Shown in pieces: positions 1 through 10,621 of a stretch of 64,000 nt of DNA (positions within the stretch are counted from its first letter, which is position 1; the number at the start of each line of letters is the position of its first letter). A model generated the notes under the pieces. That model searched no databases. It was not told the origin of the DNA and saw only the letters and a program-made list of their open reading frames with translations. The DNA is from Hydnum rufescens UP504 (taxonomy: Eukaryota; Basidiomycota; Agaricomycetes; Cantharellales; Hydnaceae), in NCBI GenBank assembly GCA_014904985.1, contig MU129041.1:1-64000 (forward strand). Direction: 5' to 3'. The translations under genes were made by a program, and so were the position numbers.

Positions 1-242
1 TTGCTTAGTCATACAAATAGCTTTGTCATACTTTTGAGTCCGGGTTTTTGATTACAAATCTTGGTTACATAAGCATATTTTTTGACATGTAGAAAACTTT
101 TTATTTTGTTTGTCAAATGGAGTTATTTCAACTGAGTTTCCTTGATATCTTTGGGCTGTAGCATGATAAAGTTGTCCTAAACACTCCAACAGATCATTGA
201 TCGAGGTTTAAGGTCAGAGCACTTCCAAACTCGTGTTTTCAG
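1..242. other. Non-coding lead-in, ending in a 3' splice site
   Basis: AT-rich sequence with no convincing ORF on either strand. It ends in TTTTCAG at about 236-242, immediately before a long open plus-strand frame, so its right end is probably an intron belonging to the next gene. Confidence 0.4.
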
Positions 243-1478
243 ATACTAGCCAGTTATTCCTTCTACAACGGTCCCTCTGACTACTCGGTTTATCAGCAGG
301 AATTTGCGCAGATCAATGGCGACCCCAACCACGAAACTCGCCTCTGGCCATTCATCCCCTTCGGCATACCTCAGACCTTCTTGGCCCGGCATGCAAACAC
401 CCAATGGTACATTACCGTCGAGTCTCAGAGGGCCCTCGCAAGGGACTGGACCGACATATGGGATATGGCTATGGACCTTCAGCATGTAACAAGGTTGCTG
501 ATCCCAGACATGGCTCGTGTCCTGAGGTACTGCCTTGAGAGCCCCAAGGCTGTCGCAGCAGAGGACCTCTTCACCCAGCAATTTTCCCCATGGTTTCATT
601 TAGACGTCTTGCATGCATGTTACTACCGCATCTATCGGGTAATCCAAGTACTCAGAGGCTACTGTAACTACACCACCATTCACAAGGGCTTCACAAGAGG
701 GCAGACTGCTCCCACGGCCACGGCTATCCCTTTCCCGTTCCCCCTTGGTATTCTCTGGTCCAACAACGACTATGGCCCCTACACAGACTGCTCCCTGACT
801 ACCCCGTACTGCCTCCACCAAGTACTGTTCTACAGCACCAGCATCGGAGAATTGGAGATTGACCCTGTTGCTCTGGATCACAAATTCATCACATCTCACC
901 CCCCTCCCGATGACTACCTCAACAACCCACTGGCAGCACATCTGATTACAGCCTTGGAAGAGATCCCCAGCCTACCTGGCAAAGTGGACCGAAGCAACTA
1001 TCTCTGGTGACTACCCATGTTCCCTGGACCGCACCCCAACTCCATCCCCACTGGCAAAATACTGAGCCCAGTCTCAAAAGCACATGCTCAATACTTCATT
1101 CACAACTACAACAAGGACAGTTGCTTTTTAACCCAGAAGGAACATAACCTAGCCGCAAAGGGAAAGCAAAGGGCATCAGATTCCTTCAGTGACGGCTCAC
1201 AGTCTGACAACAATGACCTGGACAGAGGTCTATGGCACCTCCTGGAGCTCGGTACGCAGCCCCCCCAGTCCAAACCTCTTGAAGACTACTCGCGGGCCTT
1301 AGTGCTATGGACCCCCCATGAAGAAGGCAAAAAGCCCAATGCTGGTCTTCCACCCCTCGTCAAAGGACCCTCAACCTCACAGGCTGGCCTCAGTTTCCAG
1401 GACTCCAATGATGACTGGACAAAGGATCTACCCACACCTTGGTCGAACGTATCAGTGACTACAGGCCCCCCTTCATGA
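243..1478 (+). pseudogene. Unknown multi-exon gene, terminal exon(s), one in-frame stop
   Basis: A single frame runs from just after the TTTTCAG acceptor through 1478, broken only by one TGA at 1008-1010. The part before the stop is rich in aromatic residues (short runs such as DWTDIWDMAMDL and YYRIYRVIQVLRGY); the part after it is hydrophilic and low in complexity (Ser, Pro, Lys). I recognise no family. An LTR-like sequence follows at about 2.0-2.24 kb. The chromovirus further right also carries an extra ORF downstream of integrase, so this may be the 3' extra ORF of another retroelement whose pol lies left of the window. That is inference from position only. The TGA could derive from CGA by CpG decay, as elsewhere in the window. 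Confidence 0.45.
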
Positions 1479-1960
1479 CCACCTGCTGGATGATCGACGC
1501 AATCGAGACCTCTGAGGCCCCCTGCCCCCCGACGATGCTCCCCTAGCCCATCGCACCTCCATACGTCTCGCACCAGGTACCGATCGCCACTTCACTCTTC
1601 TCCCCCTCGCTGTCAGCCTCAATCGCCCTTCTGTCGTCTTTCCCTGCTCCTGCCCGTACGACATTCGCCATCCCCACCACATCGTTCATGTCCCTGCTAT
1701 CCTTCTCCACCCCTACGTCCCTGTCCCCGTTCCCAATCACATCAACCTTCACCTCATGTTTGTCGCTCACGATCCCCTTGCCCACGCTCTCCACCCTGTG
1801 ACATGATCATCAGGGCCCACCTCCCTCCGCACGCTTGGGCCCCACACCTCAAATCATCGATTTGTTCGTCTACATGGATGAAGCTGACAGCACCATTCAA
1901 TCTGCCCTGGTCCTCCACATCAATAATCGTAGCTGATTAGAACACTGTATCACCCAGTCC
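1479..1960 (+). other. C-rich tail, probably decayed continuation of the preceding gene
   Basis: Very pyrimidine-rich. A plus-strand frame different from that of 243-1478 is open from about 1531 to the TGA near 1803 and encodes a His/Pro/Leu-rich peptide. It could be the out-of-frame 3' part of the previous gene after a frameshift or splice. Minus-strand ORFs here look like shadows. Confidence 0.25.
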
Positions 1961-1998
1961 GACTACTACAGATCCCGTCGCAACGCCAACTGAACAAC

Positions 1999-2243
1999 TG
2001 TTGAGTTTGGGGAGGAATGGTGTAAGGCGGGCTATATTATATAATATGTACATACAGTTTTGTTATGTAAAGCTGGGTATGCCTGTGCTAGCTTTGTACA
2101 GTCGGGAACTCCCGAATAAAAGATTATTCTCGCTCCCACCACAACTAAAAGTCTCACCACTGGCCTTGTTCTTGTCCCATGTACCTTTGTCCTCATCTGT
2201 AAGCTCAGAACCTCGACAGTCTACTCATCAACTGCCACAACCC
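1999..2243 (+). repeat. Candidate LTR of a second retroelement
   Basis: Begins near TTTGGGGAGGAATGG, a polypurine-tract-like string, followed by TGTAAGGCGGGCTATATTAT and a TATA-like run. It contains CCCGAATAAAAG, a poly(A)-signal-like motif, and ends around CTGCCACA. No second copy lies in the window, so ends and target duplication cannot be checked. Confidence 0.35.
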
Positions 2244-2386
2244 CTTTCTTGATGGTTGACATATGCTGTAGCAGTTGATACATGCTGCAGGGTTCGATAT
2301 ACACCCTTAATAGCCGTAACCCACTGCCTCGTACGCACGGCAAGTCTGTGTGCACGTCATGTGACTAACAGCGACTGCTCTTACAT

Positions 2387-2549
2387 ATTCCCTTGAGCAA
2401 CCACTGTTCATTGGGATTTTCTATTATCCAAAAAGACCTTCATTTCCCCGGACCTGAATATTCAAGTTGTCCCCATGGCTCCCTTCTTTTGTCCTCTCCT
2501 CAATGATGTGGACAGTAGTTGGATTGGTTGTTAACCATCCTGCTTACAC
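2387..2549 (-). repeat. Dispersed repeat, copy A (inverted copy at 26041-26201)
   Basis: About 160 bp running from ATTCCCTTGAGCAACC to ATCCTGCTTACA. It is matched as a reverse complement at 26041-26201 with few substitutions and small indels. It directly abuts the left 139-bp LTR-like repeat, which suggests the LTR element inserted at its edge. Confidence 0.75.
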
Positions 2550-2688
2550 TGGGCAAAAGATAGGTTTGATTCCACCACGTTAGCGACTTAGAATCATCAC
2601 GGCCACACTATTACGTAATAGTACAGACGAAGGGACAGACATAGGGGATGACAGCTATGTACATACAGACCTTGAGCACTATATTACA
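2550..2688 (-). repeat. 139-bp LTR-like repeat, downstream copy
   Basis: Starts TGGGCAAAAGATAGG and ends TATATTACA on the plus strand, giving the TG...CA ends of LTRs. It matches 14168-14306 over the full 139 bp with nine differences, all transitions at CpG-type sites (see findings). Short for an LTR, but of equal length at both ends of the element and next to a polypurine-like tract. Confidence 0.7.
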
Positions 2689-3704
2689 GAGCCCCCCAGT
2701 GTGGACACTATGATTCTTGTTCCAGGAGGCCGAGGTCTTCGATACCTAGGTCATCTAACGTAATCTCATACCTCTCAAACCACCCATTCCATCTGAATTG
2801 TTCACCAGCATACATGCCCGGGCCCCAATAGAGGTGGGGTCAACTTCCGGGATGGTGTGGGCTAGCCATATGAGGATGTCACAGTGGGTACCTAGGAACG
2901 GGATTTGCACATTGAATTTGATGGGATCTTCGTACAATAGATGTCTTTTGAGTACCCCTAATACCTTGTTCGTGGCCTTAATGATCTGGGCAGTGAATGG
3001 ATGTTTGATAGGTTTGAGATGATTCACCCTCTGCTTAAGATATTGGATCGTGATTAGGGGTGAGATCAAGTATTGTGACATGAGGCTTTAGGAGGTCCCA
3101 AAAATCTGAGGGGGGCCTTGGGGGTAGAGAACCTGCATGAGGTTGGCTGATTTGAACATCGTGCCGGGGGGGCAAGCTGGGCTACCACTTACAAGAACCA
3201 TTTCTGGGATAGGACATTCATTCTTATGCCCCATGCAGCATATCTTGACAGTCTCCAAAATCTGGTTTTGGACTTCCCCACTCCACATACGATATTTTCC
3301 TTCCTCGTATGGCTGGGTGCATGCTGAGGGCTCCAAAGGGTAGAACTTTGCTGCCCCCTTTTGGCTCTCCAGCTACCGTAGCGTTCGACTAGTTCCTCCT
3401 CCAATTGCACTGGGGAGTTCAAGTACACGAATCAGGATAATTCCACTGGGAACCTCTCCATTTGTGCCTTGGTTTCTCCCCAGATTTCATCAGGGTCAGT
3501 CGTAGGTGGCATGTTCCCTGATTCCTTGGTGGGGGACTCGTTGGACAGGAGAGCAGCCCCTTCCAGCAGGGTCAAATCGTTATCCTCCTGAGATTTGAAG
3601 TCCTCGTACAGTTCAAGTTCTTCCTCAGGATAGGAGGGAGCATCCTGTCGCTGGCATACTTGTCTCTCCTCTGGTGATTCCGCACGGGACCTTCTTGCTG
3701 CACC
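2689..3704 (-). pseudogene. Decayed tail of the chromovirus extra ORF
   Basis: Broken minus-strand frames at 2755-3081 and 3088-3428 are each over 80 codons. The 2755-3081 frame is not in phase with the 3705-5186 ORF. They may be the shifted C-terminal part of that ORF or unrelated decayed sequence. No motif recognised. Confidence 0.3.
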
Positions 3705-5186
3705 TCAAGTGGAGGGGTAACAGGGGTCTATATCATTGAGGCACTCCAGCAGGGCAGGGGGAGCACCGTGAGTGTGGGTGGAGGGGTTGATTAGGCATGC
3801 CACCAACTCAGTCCATAAGGCGGGTTTGGGGAAAGGTTCGGGCTTGTGCCATTCATGTCCTTTGCGTTCCATCCATTTGCAACACATCGGATAATTCTGA
3901 TGGAGGAAGGCCAGGGGGGGAGGAGAGAATTCATGATCGGCCCACTTGGTCAGAGGCAACGTTGCCTCCCCCAGGCATTCCTGCAGCTCCTTCAGTACTG
4001 GCAGATAGTTGCCTTCCTGGATTTGCAACAGCCATCGGAGCAGCCCCTCCAGGTAGACTTCACCAGGCGGGCCCTTGGCTTTGCAGAAGTAGGCTGGATG
4101 ATGCCGGTAGTAAGGGCCAGTGTGCCTCATTTCCTGCAGGTGGTTTTTCTTCATCACCCATGCATATTCTGGTGGGCTCACCAAACGTTGAGAGAACTGC
4201 TCTTGGACATTCTGCTCAAATTTCTCCTGGATGACCTTGCGGGGGTATGAGTCTGTCATTCTCCAGGAGGGGTGCTTTTCATGGATCTCCCATTCAGCTG
4301 AAATCCACAAGGGTGAGTTCTGGGTCATCCCCCTGGGAAGAAGCTTGAGGGGAGGGTTCTTGTTCTCAATTTCCATCACCCATACTGGGACTCCTAATTG
4401 CGTGAGCCCCTCACCGATGAGTCGGGAGCAGGCATCCTGTTTCAATATGATGAGTCCCATGAGACATACGGTTGTCCAGAACTGTGGAGGGTGGAGCTGT
4501 TCCTTGAAGCAGATGAGGTATAATATGACACAGAAGGCCATATTGGCGAACCCTGTTGCATCAAGCACTCTCCTTCAAATCTCCTGGGCAATGTGGATGG
4601 CTTTCCAAGCCAGGGCCAGGGTCAATCCCTGCTGTAGGAGATACATCCATGTAGAGCCAAAATTCCAGTCCCGATTGTAGGCAGAGGGAAGGAGGATGTG
4701 GAATTGGCTCATAATCTGGTCTATATGTCTAATACAGCGCAGCATCGCATGGCTAGCATCCTGGGCATCATTCAGGAATTTGATCGACAGGGAGCAAAGT
4801 TGAGGGTTTGGCCCCCATGCTTGGAGGAGGTGAACATGAGGGTCGAAGTCAAACTGGCTGACATTGAAGGGAATGAAGGCATGGTGCAATGGGAAGGGGA
4901 AGTTCTTAGGAAGCAACTGGGTGTGATACGTCCATTCAAACTTTCCCAGCCATCCCCATTTGTCCAAGTGCTCCCATCTGTAGCTGTAGGGATCTTTAGC
5001 AAATGGAGCTTGACCTTGGACCTGAGGAAAGGCTCCAGCGAGGTTCAGAGTAGTTAGGCTGTAGATGTAAAAATACCTGCAGCTCTCAAGCAATAGGTAT
5101 TCAGCAGGGTGCCATTCAGGGTTATCCTCTTCATCTCCATATTGGGCATAGTAGGGATCCGAGGGATCCGTACCCTCCCCCGGCAT
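3705..5186 (-). pseudogene. Extra 3' ORF of the chromovirus, unknown function, one in-frame TGA
   Basis: Two open segments (5186-4575 and 4568-3705) lie in the same frame, separated only by a TGA, together about 493 codons. The TGA sits in the context ATT-TGA-AGG, best explained as a former CGA arginine codon. The N-terminal half has an acidic start (GTDPSDPYYAQYGDEEDNPE) followed by aromatic-rich sequence (YLLLESCRYFYIYSL, HHAFIPFNVSQFDFDPHVHL). The C-terminal half includes a hydrophobic stretch near its beginning. I recognise no envelope, protease, movement or RNA-binding domain. It lies downstream of the chromodomain in the same orientation and inside the LTR-like repeats, so it travelled with the element; a captured host gene is possible. 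Confidence 0.6.
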
Positions 5187-5425
5187 GGCGTAGCGGCAAC
5201 CTCACCTGATGCCCTTATGTCTTCTGGGGCCTGGATGCTGCATAAGTACTGTCAGTGGGGTTAGCTGCTGGTAGAGGGAGGACTGGGAAAGGGAGTAAGC
5301 GAGAACACAGGAAGAGAGGCAAATAGGAAGTGGGGAAGAGGAGACCGAGGGAGCCAGGAGGCTTTTAAGTTGTGGAGATGGGGGTAGGGGAGCTCCACAG
5401 CTGCCTCATGGGGTCTGCAAGTACT

Positions 5426-5848
5426 CTAGGCATGCTCCTCCAGGGTCCTGTGATACTCCCTGAGCCTGGAGAAAGCATTCCACAGCCTGAGTTCTGACTC
5501 AAAGGTATTGGGCTCTGGCCTGTAGCCCTTCCATCTTACAAGATACTCTCTTCTTCATTTCCGTGGATTGTATCGATGCCCAACTATTCTTTCTACTTCA
5601 TACTCTTCTTCTGTGGTTAATTCTCTCATTTCTGGGAGCTTCACTTGTTCTTCTGCTTGGTCATTGTGGTAGTATTTCATTAGATGTTGTATATTTATAA
5701 CAGGGTGCATCTTATACTCGGGTGGTATCTGGAGGCAATATACTACTGGGTTGATCTTTTCTGAGACCAGGAAAGGGCCTATGCGATGTTGTACTAGCTT
5801 TCTCCCTGTCCCTTGTATGTCCACTAGCTCCAAGGAATGAGGATTCAC
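5426..5848 (-). pseudogene. Integrase C-terminus and chromodomain of the chromovirus
   Basis: The peptide first shows the SH3-like integrase tail (LVQHRIGPFLVSEKINPVVY, then LQIPPEYKMHPVINIQHL). It continues into a chromodomain: EEYEVERIVGHRYN, then, after a TGA that replaces a likely CGA (context CGG AAA TGA AGA), REYLVRWKGY and NTFESELRLWNAFSRLREY, ending at the TAG at 5426-5428. The Y/V-E-x-I start, YLVRWKGY core and late L-x-NA helix are classic chromodomain landmarks. In chromoviruses this domain steers integration toward heterochromatin. The internal TGA makes the copy non-functional. Confidence 0.8.
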
Positions 5849-6830
5849 TAGAACCTCATCCCCTTCTTTGAATTCCTTGTCACATCATCTAAGATCATAG
5901 GCTTTGGCTTGCCTGGCTTGGGCTCATACTAAAGCATCCCTTGCTCAGGATCGGTGCACCTCGAGCTCATTGATAAAGGCTGTTGCTGCTACACTGTTGG
6001 GCTCAAGCTGGGTGATTCCTCTCTTTACTGGGTCTATTGCCACTGCTTTCGTCTGAGGTGCATACCCATGCAATAGGAAGAAGGGTGAATAGCCTGTGGA
6101 GGAGTGTGGCATAGTGTTGTGGGCCATTGCTAGTGTCCCTAGCCACTGGGCCCAGGAGCTATGATTGCCTGCAGTATATGCTTGTAATGCTACCTCTAGT
6201 GTGTCATTAGCCTTCTCGGTCTGCCTGTCTGTTTGGAGGTATGTGAAGTTGAGAGCAGTAGGCCCAAGTCTAAGTGCTTGGCCACCAATGCCCAGAAAGA
6301 CTTGGCCCATCTGGCGTCTCGATCAGCGATTATTTGGCGGGGATACCATATTTCAGAACCAGGTGTCACACAAATAGCTTCACAAACCCCTCCTGCTTTA
6401 GATTGGAAGTAGTGGGGACATACTGGATGAACTTTGTAAGCTTGTCTACAATCACTAATACTGCGTTGAACCCCTCTGACTTCGGGAGGCCTGTAATCAG
6501 ATCTAGCATAACTACTTTGAATGGAAGCAGCGGGATTGCATGGGGGTGTAGCTTTCCTGTGGGGCCACGTTTGTCTGACTTGGTCATTTGGCAGATGTTG
6601 CATGTTCTTGTAAATTCTACAATGTCAGCCCACATTCTGGGCCAGTAAAATCTTGTGGCTAGCTTGTGAAACAGCCTGGAGGACCCTGCATGTGCTGCTT
6701 TGCAGGGTGACTCATGAGAATCTTGGATTATTTTCCTCACTTCCGACTTGGGTATGCATAAGTGGGTGACCCAATTGGCATTGCAGAAGATGAGGAGGCC
6801 CTCCTCTGATTGATAGAAGCATTGTGCCAC
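5849..6830 (-). pseudogene. Integrase (zinc-binding and catalytic core) of the chromovirus
   Basis: Frames at 6830-6366, 6603-6196 and 6310-5945 together cover integrase. The zinc-binding H-H-C-C part shows HESPCKAAHAGSSRLFHKLA, RFYWPRMWADIVEF and CNICQMTKSDKRGP. The catalytic core follows with VVMLDLITGLPKSEGFNAVL (first Asp) and LTKFIQYVPT. The rest is carried in shifted frames, including ARWAKSFWALVAKHLDLGLL (second Asp region) and TDRQTEKANDTLEVALQAYT (catalytic Glu region). In the intact family this enzyme joins the retroelement DNA to the host chromosome. At least two frameshifts mean it cannot be made from this copy. Confidence 0.8.
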
Positions 6831-7832
6831 TGAAAGCTCCTCTTTGTTGTCAACAGCTTCCTTCCATGGCTGCTTGAAGCTGGGATTGTCCTGATATCCT
6901 TGAATGAAGGCTTCTGTTCATGTGGGGCTGATGGAAATATCCAGTGTCTGGGGCATCCATTCTCAACCAGGGGGATTGGACATCTTACCCCTCTGCCTCA
7001 CTGCTACTTCTAGCTCATCTGCTGTTGTTGGAGGTATCCCTTCCGACTTCCTTTTGGCCTGTGCTCATGTTGATAGAAACACTGCTCATTCTGCTGGTCT
7101 CCTTTCTACAATGTCTCCCCATGTGAATAGGGGTTGTGCAGGGGGTTGGCTTGGTAAAGCTGGGGAGTTGTCTTCAACAGGCAATTGATGTGGCAGGATT
7201 TGTTGCAGCCTGGAGAGTGGATCTATGTTTGAGTGTATGACTCCTGCTCAATATACTATATCCAAGCCTGGGTACACTGAAAACACTGCCCCCCACACCG
7301 CGAGATGCCTGTTGGCATTCTCGTAGGTTTGGGCCCACTGTAGGGCTGCGTGATCTGTAATCACTATGTTCTTTTTGCCTTCAATAAATGGTTGGAATCA
7401 CACTAGCGCTTCCTTAACTCCCAGAGCTTCCCTTTCAGTCGCTGAGTAGTTCCTTTCAGCTGACTTCAGAGATCTGCTCCAGTAGGCGATCACTTGCTCG
7501 ACATTGACTATTGTGTCTTCTACGCTTTTGGCCCAAGAACCTGGATTGGGTACATCATCTGTATTCTTTGAGACTTGACAGGCTAGTTTTGGGACTGGTT
7601 CGCCCTTGGCATGAGCATCTATGACCTTATCATAGATCTTTGTGCCTTTCAGATCTCGTAGAGCTATGGGCTGTACCTGCTGTAGACTAGCTCCCATTGC
7701 TACATCAGAGGCATCAGAGTATATGCAGTATGGTTTTTCAGGCATCGCATGCCCCAGTACAGGGGCTGAGATGAGTCCTTCCTTAACATCTTCGAAGGCT
7801 CGTTCCTGTTCTGCCCCCCAGGTCCAGCTCAT
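6831..7832 (-). pseudogene. RNase H region of the chromovirus
   Basis: The 7832-7398 frame begins with the RT/RNase H connection (SWTWGAEQERAFEDVKEGL) and then shows PVLGHAMPEKPYCIYSDASD, where the Asp of YSDASD is the first RNase H catalytic Asp. The Glu-containing segment NYSATEREALGVKEALV follows. From 7397 to 6831 the continuation is broken; conserved pieces can be read in other frames up to the integrase zinc domain. RNase H removes the RNA strand during reverse transcription. Confidence 0.75.
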
Positions 7833-7838
7833 GCTTTT

Positions 7839-8716
7839 TCATAATAATTCGAATAATGGCACAGCCCACTCTGAATAGTGGGGTATGTAGTGCGAGAAAT
7901 AGATGGCCATTCCCAAGAACATTTGTAGTGTGGCTTTATTATGTGGGCAGGCCAAGCCTGTAATGGCTGTGATTTTTTCCTTGTGTGTCAACAGCCCCAG
8001 CCGGGAGACTTTTTGTCCTAGTAGCAGGATAGAGGTATACATGAAATGGCATTTCTTTGGCCTAGAGTCAGCTTGGCTTCTGCACAAGCCTGGAGGACTT
8101 GGTCGAGATGCTCCAGGTGCTCCTCATATGATTTTGAGTACACCACTATATCATCTATGTAGACTAGTGAGAATATCCACAGAAAAGGGGCTAGGATAGA
8201 TTGCATCATCCTCTGGAAAATGGAGGGGCCATTCCTGAGGCCGAAGGGCATCTGTTTGAACTGCCAGAGCCCTTGATGCGAACAAAAAGCTGTCTTCTCT
8301 TTATTGTCCTCATCCATCATCATCTGATGAAATCCTGCTAGTGCATCGAGGGTGGACAAAACCTGTGATCTGGACAGAGCTTGCAGGATTTCAGTTTGCC
8401 ATGGGATTGGGAACTCATTTGGTATAGTCATGGCATTGAGTTTCCTGTAGTCTACACAGAACCTTGGCTTCCCATTTCTATATGCTATTACTACAGGAGC
8501 AGCCCAGGGGCTTTTCAAGGGTTCCACTACTTCCTGATGAATCCATTTATCCATCTGCTCGTCAATCACCAGCCTTTTTGCTGGGGAGGCCCCATACATT
8601 GGCATGGAGACTGGGTGAGCCTCCTCTTTTGTGCGGATCTTGGCGATCGTATCCAATGTCCCCAGGTGATTGTCGAAACTGAATGCCTGGATGTGTCTTC
8701 TGATCAGCTTCAGCAT
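7839..8716 (-). pseudogene. Reverse transcriptase of the chromovirus, frameshifted
   Basis: The 8716-8018 frame carries ordered RT blocks: PAKRLVIDEQMDKWIHQEVV, SPWAAPVVIAYRNGKPRFCV, DYRKLNAMTIPNEFPIP, LSTLDALAGFHQM (first catalytic Asp), FKQMPFGLRNGPSIFQRMM and LVYIDDIVVYS with the catalytic Y-x-DD box. Near 8060 the reading shifts to the 8087-7839 frame, which carries KCHFMYTSILLLGQKVS and LQMFLGMAIYFSHYIP, the thumb/connection. Block order and the YIDD motif leave no doubt about the family. Confidence 0.9.
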
Positions 8717-9517
8717 CTTTGCTCATATGTCTGAAGGGGTGTCTGGAGCTATGTCTATAAGCTCCTCCAGCTTCTTCAATTCATACGTCGTTGGGTCTGT
8801 GGGTTCTGACATCTTGGGGCCCCACAGCTCATCCGGATCATCAGGTTCAGGAGGAATCTCCAGTGCTCATGACTTCACCAGTGCTTGATCAGATAGGTCC
8901 CTGTCCCCTAATGATCCCTGAGCGATCTTCTGTACTACGTGGGCATAGGCTCTCAAGTGCCACATCCGCTCATCATCCTTGGCTCCATCAAAGTATTGCT
9001 CTGGATTGTGCAGTATGCCTAGTACGTCACCCTTGCATATCCATTCTGCTGAGGGGGACGTATTGGCTACCAGTATGATAAGCTCCTCCAATCTAAGCAG
9101 CATCAAAGGGGCTGCCAGGAAGCAACCATTGCTCATGGAGAACATGACCCTCTCCATGAACCACTCGTCGTGTCCCTTAGCCAGACCTTCCACAGGAACC
9201 CTGGCGACCCAACTGGAATGGATCCTCACATCCCTTGCAGCTTTCAGCAAGCGGGACGTGCGTCAGTGTTCTTGGTCATTGGTAGGGTTCCTGGAAGCAG
9301 CTAGGTATGTGGCATGATTTTTTATCTCTGGAGGATGGCGGGGCCAGACTTGGAACTTTTCTGGTGAAAAGGGAGTCGAGTAGGCACATACATTGAACTG
9401 TTCCCCTGGCTGGTTAATCACCAGGCGTGTCTCCTGTGCTGTCCTCAGCACTGAGACTTCGTAATTGACCTGAAAGTCTTCTCCTAGTAGTACAGGGACA
9501 TTCATGCCTGGGATCAT
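8717..9517 (-). pseudogene. Protease C-terminal part and RT leader of the chromovirus
   Basis: Minus-strand frames at 9562-9263 (its 5' end is inside the solo LTR) and 9250-8867 carry GMNVPVLLGEDFQVNYEVSV, the typical end of a retropepsin-like domain, followed by a linker and the region preceding RT. The first half of the protease lies on the other side of the 582-bp insertion at 9518-10099. Confidence 0.6.
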
Positions 9518-10099
9518 TGTCAGGGCCACGCTGCGACAAGGGCACCAAACAAATGTAAACACAAATAATTCTGGCTAAGTCCAGTGTAAGTTTGGCTAAG
9601 TCCGCAAGAATCCGGGCAAGAATGAGATAAGGAGGTTAGGGATGTTGGAGGAGCAGTCCAGCAGCCTGGAAGGGACTAGGCGGAAATGAGCACAGCAGTC
9701 CTTAAGCTCATGGAGTCAACTGGATAATACTTGGAGCTGTAGTCCAGAGTAACAGCGGAAATCCTGAGAGACCAAAGCTGGGGTCTCTGGACTTTTCTCT
9801 CAGACTACTTATACATGATGACTATACTATGGGGGAGTGATCACTAAACTGTGGGTGGTTACAAGGGGGACAGGAACAGGAACAGGAACTTGGCCAGGGG
9901 GCAAACTGGAAGCAATGGGAAATGAAAGGGAAATGAAACCAAGATAGGGTTGGATCGGAGTCAAACCAGAATCAAGCCGGAAGCAAAGTGGACTTGGGCA
10001 AAGGAACTAAGCAGAGAACTGGACTGGAGGTGGGCGGACAAGGACCAGAGTGATCCAGAGTGGGCCGGAGTGGACCAGAGTAAGGGACAAACCCTGACA
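9518..10099 (-). mobile_element. Solo-LTR-like insertion with 5-bp target duplication
   Basis: Ends are TGTCAGGG...CCCTGACA, and ATCAT flanks it on both sides (9513-9517 and 10100-10104). On the minus strand the protease frame reads up to ...EEAYMI before it and resumes with PGMNVPVLLG after it, so the insertion point is exact. It contains a short GGAACA tandem and many GAGTGGACCAGAG-like strings. TG...CA ends plus a 5-bp duplication fit a solo LTR of another LTR retrotransposon. Confidence 0.85.
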
Positions 10100-10605
10100 A
10101 TCATGTAGGCTTCTTCGAGGAATTCCAGAACTTGGTTATTCGTCGTGGGCATGAAGACGCAAAGGTTTATAAAGCCCAGGATCTTTGCCTGGTTGGTGAG
10201 CTCAAAGAGGCTAAGTTTCATTCCCTTTTGTAGTTTCAGGCAGAGCTCTAGGGCATTGTAGCATTCCTCCAATATCAGGGTGATGTTGGTGCTGGAATCC
10301 AGTTGTAGCTGTACTTCTGGGCTTGAAACAGACCCTAAGAGACCCCCATACATGCTGAGAGCTGTAATGCTGAGGGCAGATTTCCCTGGGGGTGTAGTCC
10401 TAGCTTTACAACAATGAATGACCCTTAACTGTTTGGCATACATCAGGATGGATTCGATTGGGGTTCTGTCACTCCATCTTAGCACAATGTCCCATTCAGT
10501 AGGGGTGTTGTTCATTACTGATGCCATTTCCTCAGGACTATTCGGGGTGAACCTGAGGAAAATGCAGGAGAGGAGGATGCGCCACTGGATATACTCAGCA
10601 GGCAA
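10086..10605 (-). pseudogene. Protease N-terminal part of the chromovirus
   Basis: The frame begins PAEYIQWRILLSCIFLRFTP, the gag-protease border of such elements, and includes VQLQLDSSTNITLI, the position of the retropepsin active-site D-S/T-G (Gly is Ser here). It continues ILGFINLCVFMPTTNNQVL and EFLEEAYMI before the solo LTR interrupts it. Confidence 0.7.
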
Positions 10606-10621
10606 TTCATTGGGATGGCCG

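Noticed and set aside
4231..4680. Plus-strand ORFs across the extra ORF (for example 3797-4234, 4231-4680)
   Set aside because: Opposite-strand shadows of the minus-strand ORF, with no recognisable content.
7839..8716. Functional reverse transcriptase
   Set aside because: Motifs are clear, but there is a frameshift near 8060 and neighbouring domains are broken, so it is called a pseudogene.
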